Positions 35,402 through 44,264 of a stretch of 64,000 nt of DNA are shown piece by piece. Location of the stretch: positions 1 to 64,000 of the forward strand of contig JBHZQV010000020.1 in assembly GCA_042867185.1 (NCBI GenBank). The letters are read 5' to 3'. Source of the stretch: Xylophilus sp042867185 (GTDB taxonomy: Bacteria > Pseudomonadota > Gammaproteobacteria > Burkholderiales > Burkholderiaceae_C). The notes beneath the pieces are model-generated. The model ran no database searches. It was given only the letters and a program-made list of their open reading frames with translations, and had not been told where the DNA came from. Position numbers and translations under genes: made by a program. Positions within the stretch are counted from its first letter, which is position 1. Each line of letters opens with the position of its first letter.

Positions 35402-36535
35402 TTGTCGCACGATGCCCGGCTGCCCCCGCCCTGCCGCCCTGCCGCCGTGCCCGCTTCCCCGCCTCCCACCCCCTCCACCGACCCTTCGGCTCCCGTCTAC
35501 GGCGCGGACAGTGCCGGGCTGATCTGCGGGTACCGCTTCGCGCCCGGACTGGCGGCGGTGGAGATCGATTCGGCGGCGGCGGCGCAGTGGCTCGCCGGCC
35601 GTGCGGCGGCTGCTGCGGATGCGGCGCCCGACGGAGCCGGCGGCAGCCCGGCCAGCGACGCCGACGGCCCCTTCGTCTGGCTGCACTTCAACCTGGCCCA
35701 CGCCTCGGCCGAGCGCTGGCTGCAGCGGCATGCGGGGCTGCAGGACACCTTCTTCGAGACGCTGCACGACGGCCTGCAGTCGACCCGGATCGAGCGGGCC
35801 GAGCAGTCGCTGGTGGCGGTGGTCAACGACGTGCATTTCGATTTCGCCTTCGAGCCCTCGGACATCTCCACGCTGTGGGTCAGCGTCGACCGGCACCTGG
35901 TGGTGACCGCGCGGCACCGGCCGCTGCGGGCGGTGGACCAGCTGCGCATCGCCTGCAAGCGCGGCCAGGCGCTGGAATCGAGCATCGCGCTGCTGGAGCG
36001 GCTGCTGCGCGCGCAGGCCGACGTGCTGGTGGAGATCGTGCGCGGCGTGACCCGGCGGGTGGACCAGGTCGAGGACGAGCTGCTGGCCGGCCGGCCGGTG
36101 CACAAGCGGGCGCGGCTCGGCACGCTGCGCCGGCTGCTGGTGCGGCTGCAGCGGCTGCTGGCGCCGGAACCCGCGGCGCTGTTCCGGCTGCTGCAGCATC
36201 CGCCCGACTGGATGGACGACGAGGGCGTGCAGGCGCTGCGCGAATCGAGCGAGGAGTTCTCGGTGGTGCTGCACGACATGTCGTCGCTGCAGGAGCGGAT
36301 CAAGCTGCTGCAGGAAGAGATCGCCGCCAACGTCAACGAGGACAACAACCGCAGCCTGTTCGTGCTGACGGTGGTGACGGTGCTGGCGCTGCCGATCAAC
36401 ATCCTGGCCGGCCTGTTCGGCATGAACGTGGGCGGCATCCCGCTCGCCGAGCATCCGCACGGCTTCTGGATCGTGGTGGGCATCGTCGCCAGCTTCACCG
36501 CGGTGGCCGCCTGGCTGTCGCTGCGCAAGAAATAA
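35402..36535 (+). CDS. ZntB-like CorA-family zinc transporter
   Basis: 377 aa from TTG 35402; a later GTG is possible because the first about 35 residues are Pro/Ala-rich and not conserved. The cytoplasmic domain contains LWVSVDRHLVVTARHRPLRAVD and long helices (SLQERIKLLQEEIAANVNEDNNR). Two C-terminal membrane helices flank the GMN motif in ILAGLFGMNVGG, followed by a short basic tail (LRKK). CorA-fold pentamers move Mg, Co, Ni or Zn; this branch resembles ZntB, now viewed as a proton-coupled zinc importer. Stands alone after nicB. Confidence 0.85.
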   Translation: MSHDARLPPPCRPAAVPASPPPTPSTDPSAPVYGADSAGLICGYRFAPGLAAVEIDSAAAAQWLAGRAAAAADAAPDGAGGSPASDADGPFVWLHFNLAHASAERWLQRHAGLQDTFFETLHDGLQSTRIERAEQSLVAVVNDVHFDFAFEPSDISTLWVSVDRHLVVTARHRPLRAVDQLRIACKRGQALESSIALLERLLRAQADVLVEIVRGVTRRVDQVEDELLAGRPVHKRARLGTLRRLLVRLQRLLAPEPAALFRLLQHPPDWMDDEGVQALRESSEEFSVVLHDMSSLQERIKLLQEEIAANVNEDNNRSLFVLTVVTVLALPINILAGLFGMNVGGIPLAEHPHGFWIVVGIVASFTAVAAWLSLRKK

Positions 36536-36686
36536 GCGGCCGCCCGGTACGCACCGGTGCGCACCGGCCCGGACATGGTGCGCCGTGGTCCGAGCCACTA
36601 CACTTTCTGGCGGCGTGTCGCCGCAACAGTGTGCATGCCAACTTTTGCATGCGGCAACGGGCCCGACTTGCGAGGGAATACCGGCA

Positions 36687-38486
36687 ATGGCGCAATTGAA
36701 ACTGGAAGACCCATCGGAGGAAGAGGCACGGCTGGCCGCGCTGGAGAGCACCGGCCTGCTGGACACGCCGGCCAGCGAGGCGTTCGACCGCATCACCCGC
36801 CTGGCCGCGAACCTGTTCGGCGTGCCGACCGCCCTGGTGTCGCTCGTCGACCGGGAGCGCCAGTGGTTCAAGTCGCGGGTCGGCATGGCGGTGGACCAGA
36901 CCCACCGCCGCGACTCCTTCTGCTCGGTCGCCATCGCGCAGCCCACGGATATCCTGGTGGTGGAGGACGCGCTCCAGGATCCCCGGTTCAGCCGCAATCC
37001 GCTGGTGCTGGGCGAGCCGCACATCCGTTTCTATGCCGGCGCGCCGCTGGTGCTGCAGTCGGGCCATGCGCTGGGCAGCCTCTGCATCATCGACCGGCAG
37101 CCGCGCAGCTTCGGCGCAGCGCAACGCGCCCAGCTGCAGGACCTGGCGGCGCTGGCGGTGACGCAGATCGACATCGCCCGGATGTTCGGCCGCGTCGACG
37201 GGGTGACCCTGCTGCCCAACCGTGCCCGTTTCGAAGACGATCTGCAGGACCTGTGCCTGGCCTGTCCGGGCGAGGACCGCACCTTGGTGATGGTCGAGTT
37301 CCTGACCTACGACGCGCTGCTCGACGCCTCGCGGGCGATGGGCACCGGCCCGCTCGACCAGCGGATGCGCAGCGCCGCCCGGCTGCTGCAGCAGCGGGTG
37401 GCCGCGCATTCGCAGCTCTACCACGTGGGCATGGCCCGCTTCGCTTTCTTTCTGCGGGGCGCCGACCGGGTCTGGCAAACGGCCTTCGTCGACGGCCTGC
37501 TGGCGGACGTGACGGTGCCGGTGCCGGGCGACGTCGCGATGCTGGAGCTGCAGCCGCGCGCCGGCCTGGTGCGCTTCGCCCTCACCCCCGACGAGGTGCA
37601 GGACGTGGCGCGCAAGGCCAGTTCGGCCCTGCACGAAACCCAGCTGCAGAGCCGCGCCCTCGTCTACTACGAAGCCGCGGCCGATGCGCGCTACCGCCGC
37701 TCCTACGCGCTGCTGCGCGATCTGCAGCGGGCCCTGGGCGAGGGCGAGTTCTTCCTCGTCTACCAGCCCAAGCTCGACACCGCCACGCTGCGCTACACCG
37801 GCGTGGAGGCGCTGATCCGCTGGAACCACCGCAGCTTCGGCCTGGTGTCGCCTTTCGAGTTCATCCCGATGGTGGAGGGCACCGCGCTGATCCACCTGCT
37901 GACCGAATGGGTGCTGCATACCGCGCTGGGGCAGCTGGCCCGCTGGGATGCCGAGGGCGGCACGGTGCTCGGCATGGCGGTCAACGTATCGGCGCGCAAC
38001 CTCGAGCACCCCGGGTTCGCTCGGATGCTGGCCAACGCCTGTGCGCTGCACGGCATCGCCCCCACACGGCTGCAGATCGAATGCACCGAAAACGCGGTGC
38101 TCACCGGCAGCCTGACGGTGCAGGCCCTGGAGCGCGCCCGGTCGCTGGGCGTGGAGGTGGCGCTGGACGATTTCGGCGTCGGCTACTGCAACCTGTCCTG
38201 CCTGCACAGCATGCCGGCCGGCCTGCTGAAGCTCGACCGCTCGCTGGTCGATCCGATCGCCACCGACGTCCGTGCCCTGGCCGTGCTGCGGGCGGTGATC
38301 GCGATCGGCCAGACCCTGGGCTACCGGCTGCTGGCCGAGGGCGTGGAGACGGCCGAAGTCTTCGACCAGCTGGTGGCGATGGGCTGCGACGAGATGCAGG
38401 GCTACTACCTCTGCCGCCCCGTCGCCGCCGACGCGGTGATGCCGTTCGTGCAGCAGTGGAACGCGGGTGTGGCACTGGATACGTAG
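36687..38486 (+). CDS. GAF domain / degenerate GGDEF / EAL cyclic-di-GMP phosphodiesterase
   Basis: 599 aa from ATG 36687. GAF domain at about 20-160 (LTRLAANLFGVPTALVSLVDRERQWFKSRVG). A GGDEF-like domain follows (DGVTLLPNRARFEDDL near 172), but the GGDEF site is replaced by HVGMARFAFFL, so cyclase activity is not expected. The EAL domain at about 345-590 keeps VEALIRWNH, ECTENAVL, DDFGVGYCNLSCL, KLDRSLVDP and LAEGVET, so it is likely an active phosphodiesterase. The GAF domain probably senses a ligand or redox cue. It is followed 10 bp later by a GDPD gene. Confidence 0.88.
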   Translation: MAQLKLEDPSEEEARLAALESTGLLDTPASEAFDRITRLAANLFGVPTALVSLVDRERQWFKSRVGMAVDQTHRRDSFCSVAIAQPTDILVVEDALQDPRFSRNPLVLGEPHIRFYAGAPLVLQSGHALGSLCIIDRQPRSFGAAQRAQLQDLAALAVTQIDIARMFGRVDGVTLLPNRARFEDDLQDLCLACPGEDRTLVMVEFLTYDALLDASRAMGTGPLDQRMRSAARLLQQRVAAHSQLYHVGMARFAFFLRGADRVWQTAFVDGLLADVTVPVPGDVAMLELQPRAGLVRFALTPDEVQDVARKASSALHETQLQSRALVYYEAAADARYRRSYALLRDLQRALGEGEFFLVYQPKLDTATLRYTGVEALIRWNHRSFGLVSPFEFIPMVEGTALIHLLTEWVLHTALGQLARWDAEGGTVLGMAVNVSARNLEHPGFARMLANACALHGIAPTRLQIECTENAVLTGSLTVQALERARSLGVEVALDDFGVGYCNLSCLHSMPAGLLKLDRSLVDPIATDVRALAVLRAVIAIGQTLGYRLLAEGVETAEVFDQLVAMGCDEMQGYYLCRPVAADAVMPFVQQWNAGVALDT

Positions 38487-38495
38487 GGACACGCC

Positions 38496-39683
38496 ATGCC
38501 ACCCGCCCCCCACGCCATCACGCGCCGCAACCTGCTGGCCGGCGCCGTCGCAGTGGCCGGCACCGGATGCACCGCCCGGGCTCCCCTGGCCGCGACCGCC
38601 CTGCCCTGGGAGCGCAGCGCCGGCGGTGCATGGCCGCCGCGGCCCCTGGTGATCGGCCACCGCGGCGCATCCGCCGTGCGGCCCGAGCACACCCTCGCCG
38701 CCTACGCCCAGGCGATCGAAGACGGTGCCGACTGCATCGAGCCCGACGTGGTCATCACCCGCGACGGGGTGCTGGTGGTGCGCCACGAGAACGCCATCGC
38801 CATCCTGAACGCCGACGGCTCGGTGAAGGAGGCGACCACCGACGTCGCCGACCGCCCCGCCTTCGCCGCCCGCAAGACGACCAAGACCATCGACGGCACC
38901 GCGATCACCGGCTGGTTCGCCGAAGACTTCACCCTGGCCGAGTTGCAGACCCTGCGGGCGCGGGAGCGCATCCCCGCGGTGCGGCCCGCCAATGCCCGCT
39001 ACGACGGCCGGTTCTCCATCCCCACGCTGCAACAGGTGGTCGACCTGGCCCGCACCGCCTCGCAGCAACGCGGCCGCACCATCGGCGTCTATCCCGAGAC
39101 CAAGCACCCGACCTACTTCCAGTCGATCGGCCAGCCGCTGGAGGCTCCGCTGGTCGCGCTGCTGGAGCAGAACCGGCTCGACCACCGCGACGCACCGGTC
39201 TTCCTGCAGTCGTTCGAGGTGGCCAACCTGCAGCAGCTGCGCGGCCTGACCCCGGTGCGCCTGGTGCAGCTGGTCGGCGCCGGCGGTCGGCCCTACGACT
39301 TCGTCGCCCGCGGCGCGGCCGAGACGCGGCGCTACGCCGACCTGCTGACGCCCGAGGCCCTGCGGGCGATGCGGCGGTATGCCGACGTGGTGGCGCCCTA
39401 CAAGACCCTGGTCGCGCCGGTGCAGGCCGGCCGCGTGGGCCCGGCCACGCCCCTGGTGGCCGACGCGCATGCCGCCGGCCTGGCGGTGCACATCTGGACG
39501 CTGCGGCCGGAGAACAGCTTTCTGCCGGCCGGCTACCGGCGCGCGCCGGTGGCCGACGGCACCGCGCGGGGCGACGGCGCGGGCGAGATCGACGCCTACC
39601 TGCGGGCGGGCGTCGACGGCGTCTTCACCGACGATCCGGCGGTGGGGCGGGCGGCGGTCGCGGCGTTTCCGGCGCCGCGATAG
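38496..39683 (+). CDS. Glycerophosphodiester phosphodiesterase, exported (GlpQ-like)
   Basis: 395 aa. The N-terminus ITRRNLLAGAVAVAGTGCTA has a twin-arginine pair and a cysteine in a weak lipobox context, so the protein is exported and may be a lipoprotein. The GDPD core begins VIGHRGASAVRPEHTLAAY near residue 52 and has DCIEPDVVITRDGVLVVRHE near 78 with the catalytic His/Glu. Later TKHPTYFQ and AVHIWTLRPEN are family features. It hydrolyses deacylated phospholipid headgroups to glycerol-3-phosphate in the periplasm. The start is 10 bp after the EAL gene, so co-transcription is likely. Confidence 0.9.
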   Translation: MPPAPHAITRRNLLAGAVAVAGTGCTARAPLAATALPWERSAGGAWPPRPLVIGHRGASAVRPEHTLAAYAQAIEDGADCIEPDVVITRDGVLVVRHENAIAILNADGSVKEATTDVADRPAFAARKTTKTIDGTAITGWFAEDFTLAELQTLRARERIPAVRPANARYDGRFSIPTLQQVVDLARTASQQRGRTIGVYPETKHPTYFQSIGQPLEAPLVALLEQNRLDHRDAPVFLQSFEVANLQQLRGLTPVRLVQLVGAGGRPYDFVARGAAETRRYADLLTPEALRAMRRYADVVAPYKTLVAPVQAGRVGPATPLVADAHAAGLAVHIWTLRPENSFLPAGYRRAPVADGTARGDGAGEIDAYLRAGVDGVFTDDPAVGRAAVAAFPAPR

Positions 39684-39762
39684 GGTCGACGGGCGGGGCC
39701 CCGGTGGAGCGGCCGCATGCCGCCGGGTAGAGTCGCAACCCCGCCGCATCCGCCACACCCCC

Positions 39763-40545
39763 ATGACCCCCCTGCAGTCCGAAATCCGCCGCCTCTACCT
39801 GCCCCCCTCGGCCGATGGGGAACGGTCTGCGGAGGGCCGTTCCACCGCCGCGTCGCCCCTGTTCGGCCCCGACCGGCGGGTGCGCTGCATGGTGATGGAG
39901 CTGACCCGGCCGCCGAGCTGGAAGCTGCTGGGCGGCGTTTGGCACGGCGTGCAGGCCGAACTGGAACTGCCGGCGCCGGCGATCGCGGTCTCGGGCACCG
40001 ACGGGCTGCAGCTGTGGTTCTCGCTGGCCGAGCCGGTGGCGGTGGCCGAAGCCCATGGGTTTCTGGAGGGGCTGCGGCTGCGCTTTCTGTCCGAGGTCAC
40101 CCGCAGCCGGCTGCGGCTGCTGCCGGCCGCCGATGCATCTCCGGCACATCCCGGCAGCCACGCCGCGCTGGTGCCGGCGCTGCAGGCGCCCGGCGACAAC
40201 TGGTCGGCCTTCGTCGCATCCGACCTGGCGCCCGTTTTCGCCGACACGCCCTGGCTCGACATTCCGCCCAGCGAAGACGGCCAGGCGACGCTGTTGCGCG
40301 GGCTGGCGCCGATGAAGCCCGCCGCCTTCGGCGCGGCGATGCAGCTGCTGGCCGCGCGACCGGTGCAGGTGCCGCCCCCGGCACTGCCGGCCCAGGCGCC
40401 GGGGACCGAGGGCCCGGCCTCGCAAGACCCTCGCCGCTTCCTGCTGCAGGTGATGAACGACGCGACCGTGCCGCTGCCGCTGCGGATCGACGCGGCGAAA
40501 GCCCTGCTTCCGTACCTGCACGGCGATCGCGCACCGACGCCCTGA
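39763..40545 (+). CDS. Hypothetical protein
   Basis: 260 aa from ATG 39763 (MTPLQSEIRRLYLPPS). I do not recognise the family. Visible features are a central alpha/beta region (ELPAPAIAVSGTDGLQLWFSLAEPV, AHGFLEGLRLRFL) and a C-terminal helix with RRFLLQVMNDATVPLPLRIDAAKALLPYLHGD, a stretch resembling the end of some phage small-terminase-like and plasmid proteins, but this is weak. No signal peptide or membrane segment. Codon use is like its neighbours, so it is likely a real gene. Confidence 0.65.
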   Translation: MTPLQSEIRRLYLPPSADGERSAEGRSTAASPLFGPDRRVRCMVMELTRPPSWKLLGGVWHGVQAELELPAPAIAVSGTDGLQLWFSLAEPVAVAEAHGFLEGLRLRFLSEVTRSRLRLLPAADASPAHPGSHAALVPALQAPGDNWSAFVASDLAPVFADTPWLDIPPSEDGQATLLRGLAPMKPAAFGAAMQLLAARPVQVPPPALPAQAPGTEGPASQDPRRFLLQVMNDATVPLPLRIDAAKALLPYLHGDRAPTP

Positions 40546-40812
40546 GCGGCATACGCCCACCCAGGACGGCGAAGGCGTTTCGCGGCTGTGCGTCGCGATC
40601 CGCCGCGCTGCGCGGTCGCCCGGCCTTGACAGCGCCGATGCGTTCCGATGTGTGCAAACGTTCTGCACGCATTCGGCTGGTTTCCCACCTGCAACGCGCT
40701 GCATCTGGCGTTATGTGCGAACGCAGCGGATGTATTGCGTTACCTCTCTTGCGAAATCTGGTGGAGCTTTAGACGAACGGCTTGCCTAGCATCGGTCCTT
40801 TTCGGAGAACCC

Positions 40813-41448
40813 ATGGCGCTGCAATCCCCCTTCTTTGGCAAACGAGAGGCTGAACCCTTGAACCCACGTCCTACCCCGCCCGCCGGCTCGTCCTCGATGG
40901 CGCTGCCGTCGTCGGCGTCGGCGTCGACCTCGTCGTCCGGTTCCTCGCCATTGAGCGGTGCCAGCACCACGGCCGCCGACAGCCGCGCGGCCTCGGCCTC
41001 CGCAGCGGCGGTGTCTGCGACCGACACGGCGGCGCCCAGCGCCAGCAAGCTGACCGTCGGCCCCAACATCAAGCTCAAGGGCGTCGAGATCACCGATTGC
41101 GACACGCTCGTGGTCGAAGGCATGGTCGAGGCGACGATGGATTCGCGGGTGATCCACATCGCCGAGCAGGGCGCGTTCAAGGGCTCGGCCGAAATCGACA
41201 TCGCCGAGATCCACGGCACCTTCGACGGCACGCTGACGGTGCGCGACAAGCTGGTGATCCACGCCACCGGCAAGGTGACCGGCACGGTGCGCTACGGCAA
41301 GCTGGTGGTCGAAGAAGGCGGCCAGCTCTCGGGCGAGATCACCTTCGGCTTCCACGGTGCCCCGCGCGGCGCGGCCAGCAGCAGCACCGGCACGGCGGCC
41401 GCCTCGTCGTACGGCGCCAGCTCCAACGCGTCGCTGCAGCCCGCGTAA
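40813..41448 (+). CDS. Bactofilin (polymer-forming cytoskeletal protein)
   Basis: 211 aa from ATG 40813 after CGGAGAACCC. A Ser/Ala/Thr-rich disordered N-terminus to about residue 78 precedes the bactofilin beta-helix (about 80-180) with repeating short strands: LTVGPNIKLKGVEITDCDTLVVEGMVEA, SRVIHIAEQGAFKGSAEIDIAEIHG, and KLVVEEGGQLSGEI. The tail is again Ser/Ala-rich. Bactofilins polymerise without nucleotide and scaffold cell-shape, stalk or polar structures. The upstream 267 bp is somewhat AT-richer and probably holds the promoter. Followed by an intrinsic terminator. Confidence 0.92.
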   Translation: MALQSPFFGKREAEPLNPRPTPPAGSSSMALPSSASASTSSSGSSPLSGASTTAADSRAASASAAAVSATDTAAPSASKLTVGPNIKLKGVEITDCDTLVVEGMVEATMDSRVIHIAEQGAFKGSAEIDIAEIHGTFDGTLTVRDKLVIHATGKVTGTVRYGKLVVEEGGQLSGEITFGFHGAPRGAASSSTGTAAASSYGASSNASLQPA

Positions 41449-41470
41449 GCCAGTTCTCCGGCACACACGA

Positions 41471-41504
41471 CCGGCCGCGCCCCGCAAGGGGCCGGCCGGT
41501 TTTT
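41471..41504 (+). terminator. Intrinsic terminator after the bactofilin gene
   Basis: CCGGCCGCGCCCC and GGGGCCGGCCGG pair around GCAA with a small bulge, followed by TTTTT at 41500-41504. It lies 22 bp after the bactofilin stop. Confidence 0.85.
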
Positions 41505-41526
41505 CGTCGGGGGTCCGGTGCGCCGG

Positions 41527-42429
41527 TCAGGCCAGCGGCGCGATGCCCAGCCGCTGCAGAAACGCCTGGGCCGCGGCCGGCGCCCACTCTTTGGCGCCGT
41601 TGATGAAGTAGACGAACACCTCGCGCGGCGTGCCGTCGGGCGCCGCGCCGGCGGCCTCGATATGCGGCACGCCGTCGGGCCGGCCGCCCGCGCTCCAGGT
41701 GCGTGCCACCGCGGCCCAGCGGTCGAGTGCGGCGGCGCCGTAGCCGGTGGGCTCCGCCGCGTCGGCCATCATCAGGCGGGCGTAGACGAAGCCGGACGTC
41801 ACGTCGGCGAACGACGGGTACTGCGCCGCGTCGGTGAACACGCTGGCGCAGCGGTACCGGCGCGCCAGGGCCAGGTAGGCCGGATCCGCGAAGCTGGGGT
41901 GCCGCGCATCGAGCACATGCCGCAGCGGGAGGCCGTCGATCTTTTCGGGCAGCAGCTGCAGGAAAGCCTCGGTATCGGCCGCGTCGAACGCCTTGGTGGG
42001 CGGCAGCTGCCACACGATGGGGCCGAGCTTGTCGCCCAGTTCGGCCAGGCCGCTGTGCAAAAACCGCCGCACCGCGTCGCCCGCCTCGGCCAGCACCCGG
42101 CGGTGGGTGCAGTAGCGCGACGCCTTCAAGGAGAACATGAAGCCGCCGGGCGTCTCGTCGCGCCACCGGGCGAAGGTGGCGGGCTTCTGCAGGCCGTAGA
42201 AGGTGCCGTTGATCTCGATGGCCGGCACCCGGCGGCTCGCGTACTGCAGCTCGCGGCTGTGCGGCAAACCCTCGGGGTAGAAGGCGCCGCCGCGCCAGGG
42301 CTCGAAGGTCCAGCCCCCGATACCGGTGCGGATGCGGTGCGGGCCGCTGGCCGCGGCAGGGGCGGCAGAGGCGGCGGAAGGGGCCGCGGGGGTCGCGGCC
42401 GGGGCCGCGCGGGGATCGTCGGATGCCAT
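41527..42429 (-). CDS. DUF72 domain-containing protein (YecE-like)
   Basis: 300 aa from ATG 42429 with AGGAGAACCG upstream. After an Ala-rich N-terminal 28 residues comes the DUF72 TIM-barrel: RIRTGIGGWTFEPWRGGAFYPEGL near residue 32, EINGTFYGLQKPATFARW near 70, FMFSLKASRYCTHRR, and LGPIVWQLPP near 145. The C-terminus VYFINGAKEWAPAAA is also typical. Members are widespread, structurally like endonuclease IV/TIM barrels, and without proven function. It is divergent from the M20 peptidase gene over 147 bp. Confidence 0.88.
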   Translation of the reverse strand: MASDDPRAAPAATPAAPSAASAAPAAASGPHRIRTGIGGWTFEPWRGGAFYPEGLPHSRELQYASRRVPAIEINGTFYGLQKPATFARWRDETPGGFMFSLKASRYCTHRRVLAEAGDAVRRFLHSGLAELGDKLGPIVWQLPPTKAFDAADTEAFLQLLPEKIDGLPLRHVLDARHPSFADPAYLALARRYRCASVFTDAAQYPSFADVTSGFVYARLMMADAAEPTGYGAAALDRWAAVARTWSAGGRPDGVPHIEAAGAAPDGTPREVFVYFINGAKEWAPAAAQAFLQRLGIAPLA

Positions 42430-42576
42430 CGGTTCTCCTGTTTCCGCACCGCGTGCGGCCGTGGTGGCTGCCGCCGCTGCAATACCCCACTTTAGCGGCG
42501 GAAACGGCACGGGCGTACAGTCGAAAACCATCGCCTGCCCGGCCGCCGCGCCGCCCTCGGAAAGCCCCCCCACTCC

Positions 42577-44076
42577 ATGAACGCACCCCTGCACCGCGAA
42601 ATTCCCGCCGGCCTGCTCGACAGCGCCCGGCTGCTCGACGACGTCTCCGCCCGCTGGGACGGCGACATCGTGCGCCAGATCACCGACTACATCGCCATCC
42701 CCGCCAAATCGCCGGCTTTCGAGAAGGACTGGGCCGCGCTCGGCTACCTCGACACCGTGGTGCGCAACGCCGCCGAGTGGGTCGAGGCCCAGAAGGTCGA
42801 GGGCCTGCAGCTGGAGATCGTGCGCCTGCCGGGCCGCACGCCGGTGCTGTTCTTCGAGGTGCCGGCCACCGGCACCACCGTCGCCGAAACGGTCTTGATG
42901 TACGGCCACCTCGACAAGCAGCCCGAGTTCACCGGCTGGCGCACCGGCCTGGGCCCGTGGACGCCGGTCTACGACGACGGCAAGCTCTACGGCCGCGGCA
43001 GCGCCGACGACGGCTACGCGGTGTATGCGGCCATCGCCGCGGTGCAGGCCCTGAAGGCCCAGGGCGTGGCGCATCCGCGCATCGTCGGCCTGATCGAGAC
43101 CTGCGAGGAATCGGGCTCCTACGACCTGCTGCCCTACGTCGAGGCGCTGCGCACCCGGCTGGGCGACGTGGGCCTGGTGGTGTGCCTGGATTCGGGCGCC
43201 GGCAACTACGACCAGCTGTGGCTCACCACCAGCCTGCGCGGCATGGCCGGCGGCATGCTGAAGGTGGAGATATTGACCGAGGGCGTGCACTCGGGCGACG
43301 CGTCGGGCCTGGTGCCCTCGTCGTTCCGCATCCTGCGCAACGTGCTGGACCGGCTGGAGGACAGCGCCACCGGCCGACTCCTGCCCGCCAGCTTCCACTG
43401 CGAGGTGCCGGCCGAGCGGCTGGCCCAGGCGCAGGTCACCGCCGGCATCCTGGGCGACGAGATCTACAAGCGCTTTCCGTGGGCGCACTACGACTGCGGC
43501 GGCTCCACCGCCTTCGCGCTGCCCACCACCACCGACCCGGTCGAGGCGCTGCTCAACCGTACCTGGCGCCCCACCCTGAGCGTGACCGGTGCCGACGGCT
43601 TCCCCGCGCTCAAGGACGCCGGCAACGTGCTGCGGCCCTACACCGCCTTCAAGCTCAGCCTGCGCCTGCCGCCCCTGGTGGAGGCCGCCGGCGCGGTGCA
43701 GGAACTGAAGGCCCTGCTCGAAGACAACGCCCCCTACCAGGCCCGGGTGACCTTCGAAGGCGGCGGCGGCGCCACCGGCTGGAACGCCCCGGCCACCGCC
43801 CCCTGGTTCGCCCGTGCGCTCGACGCCGCCAGCCAGGCCCACTACGGCGCGCCCTGCGGCTACATCGGCCAGGGCGGCACCATCCCGCTGATGAACATGC
43901 TGAGCCAGGGCTTTCCCAAGGCCCAGATGATGGTCTGCGGCGTACTGGGCCCGAAGAGCAACGCCCACGGCCCCAACGAGTTCCTGCACGTCCCCTACGC
44001 GCGCAAGCTCACTGCGGCGGTGTCGGAGGTGATCGCGGCCATGGCGCGACCGGGCGCACCGGCGGTCGCCTATTAA
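42577..44076 (+). CDS. M20 family metallopeptidase (dipeptidase-like)
   Basis: 499 aa. Zinc-ligand motifs are all present: MYGHLDKQPEF near residue 108, GRGSADDGYAVYAA near 139 with the bridging Asp, and ETCEESGSYD near 170 with the general-base Glu. A dimerisation insert follows, and the C-terminal HGPNEFLHVPYARK supplies the last metal ligand. The large size matches the CNDP/PepV-like branch that cleaves dipeptides or amides. No signal peptide, so cytoplasmic. Followed by an AT-richer leader of the pectinase gene. Confidence 0.9.
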   Translation: MNAPLHREIPAGLLDSARLLDDVSARWDGDIVRQITDYIAIPAKSPAFEKDWAALGYLDTVVRNAAEWVEAQKVEGLQLEIVRLPGRTPVLFFEVPATGTTVAETVLMYGHLDKQPEFTGWRTGLGPWTPVYDDGKLYGRGSADDGYAVYAAIAAVQALKAQGVAHPRIVGLIETCEESGSYDLLPYVEALRTRLGDVGLVVCLDSGAGNYDQLWLTTSLRGMAGGMLKVEILTEGVHSGDASGLVPSSFRILRNVLDRLEDSATGRLLPASFHCEVPAERLAQAQVTAGILGDEIYKRFPWAHYDCGGSTAFALPTTTDPVEALLNRTWRPTLSVTGADGFPALKDAGNVLRPYTAFKLSLRLPPLVEAAGAVQELKALLEDNAPYQARVTFEGGGGATGWNAPATAPWFARALDAASQAHYGAPCGYIGQGGTIPLMNMLSQGFPKAQMMVCGVLGPKSNAHGPNEFLHVPYARKLTAAVSEVIAAMARPGAPAVAY

Positions 44077-44161
44077 GACTTGATAGGCGCCGATATACGG
44101 CTCTGCGTGCAAACGCTTGGGCTGTGCTTTGTACGCCTCACATTTTTATTTGGTAATAACT

Positions 44162-44233
44162 TTATCTTTTAATTAAAAAAAGATAAAACCCCAGTGCGTT
44201 TTCAGTCGAAAACGCGCATGGGTGCACCCATGC
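44162..44233 (+). promoter_or_regulatory. AT-rich leader with three stacked palindromes before the pectinase gene
   Basis: TTATCTTTT (44162-44170) pairs with AAAAGATAA (44178-44186). GCGTTTTC (44196-44203) pairs with GAAAACGC (44208-44215) around AGTC. Directly next, 44216-44233 is an 18-bp perfect palindrome GCATGGGTGCACCCATGC. The whole 44077-44264 gap is clearly AT-richer than the rest of the window. The first hairpin may terminate the M20 transcript; the last may be a protein-binding site. Confidence 0.6.
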
Positions 44234-44264
44234 ATTCATGCTGTCATTAATCATGGGGTTAAAA

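Noticed and set aside
31361..37024. A 1,887-codon open frame antisense to nicA-nicB-zntB and into the GAF-EAL gene, and similar very long antisense frames elsewhere
   Set aside because: In DNA with such high third-position GC, stop codons are rare on the opposite strand. The translations are His/Arg/Gly-rich with no recognisable domain, while the sense genes have clear motifs.
37200..37600. Active diguanylate cyclase domain in the GAF-EAL protein
   Set aside because: The GGDEF site is replaced by VGMARF and lacks the catalytic acidic residues; only the EAL domain looks active.
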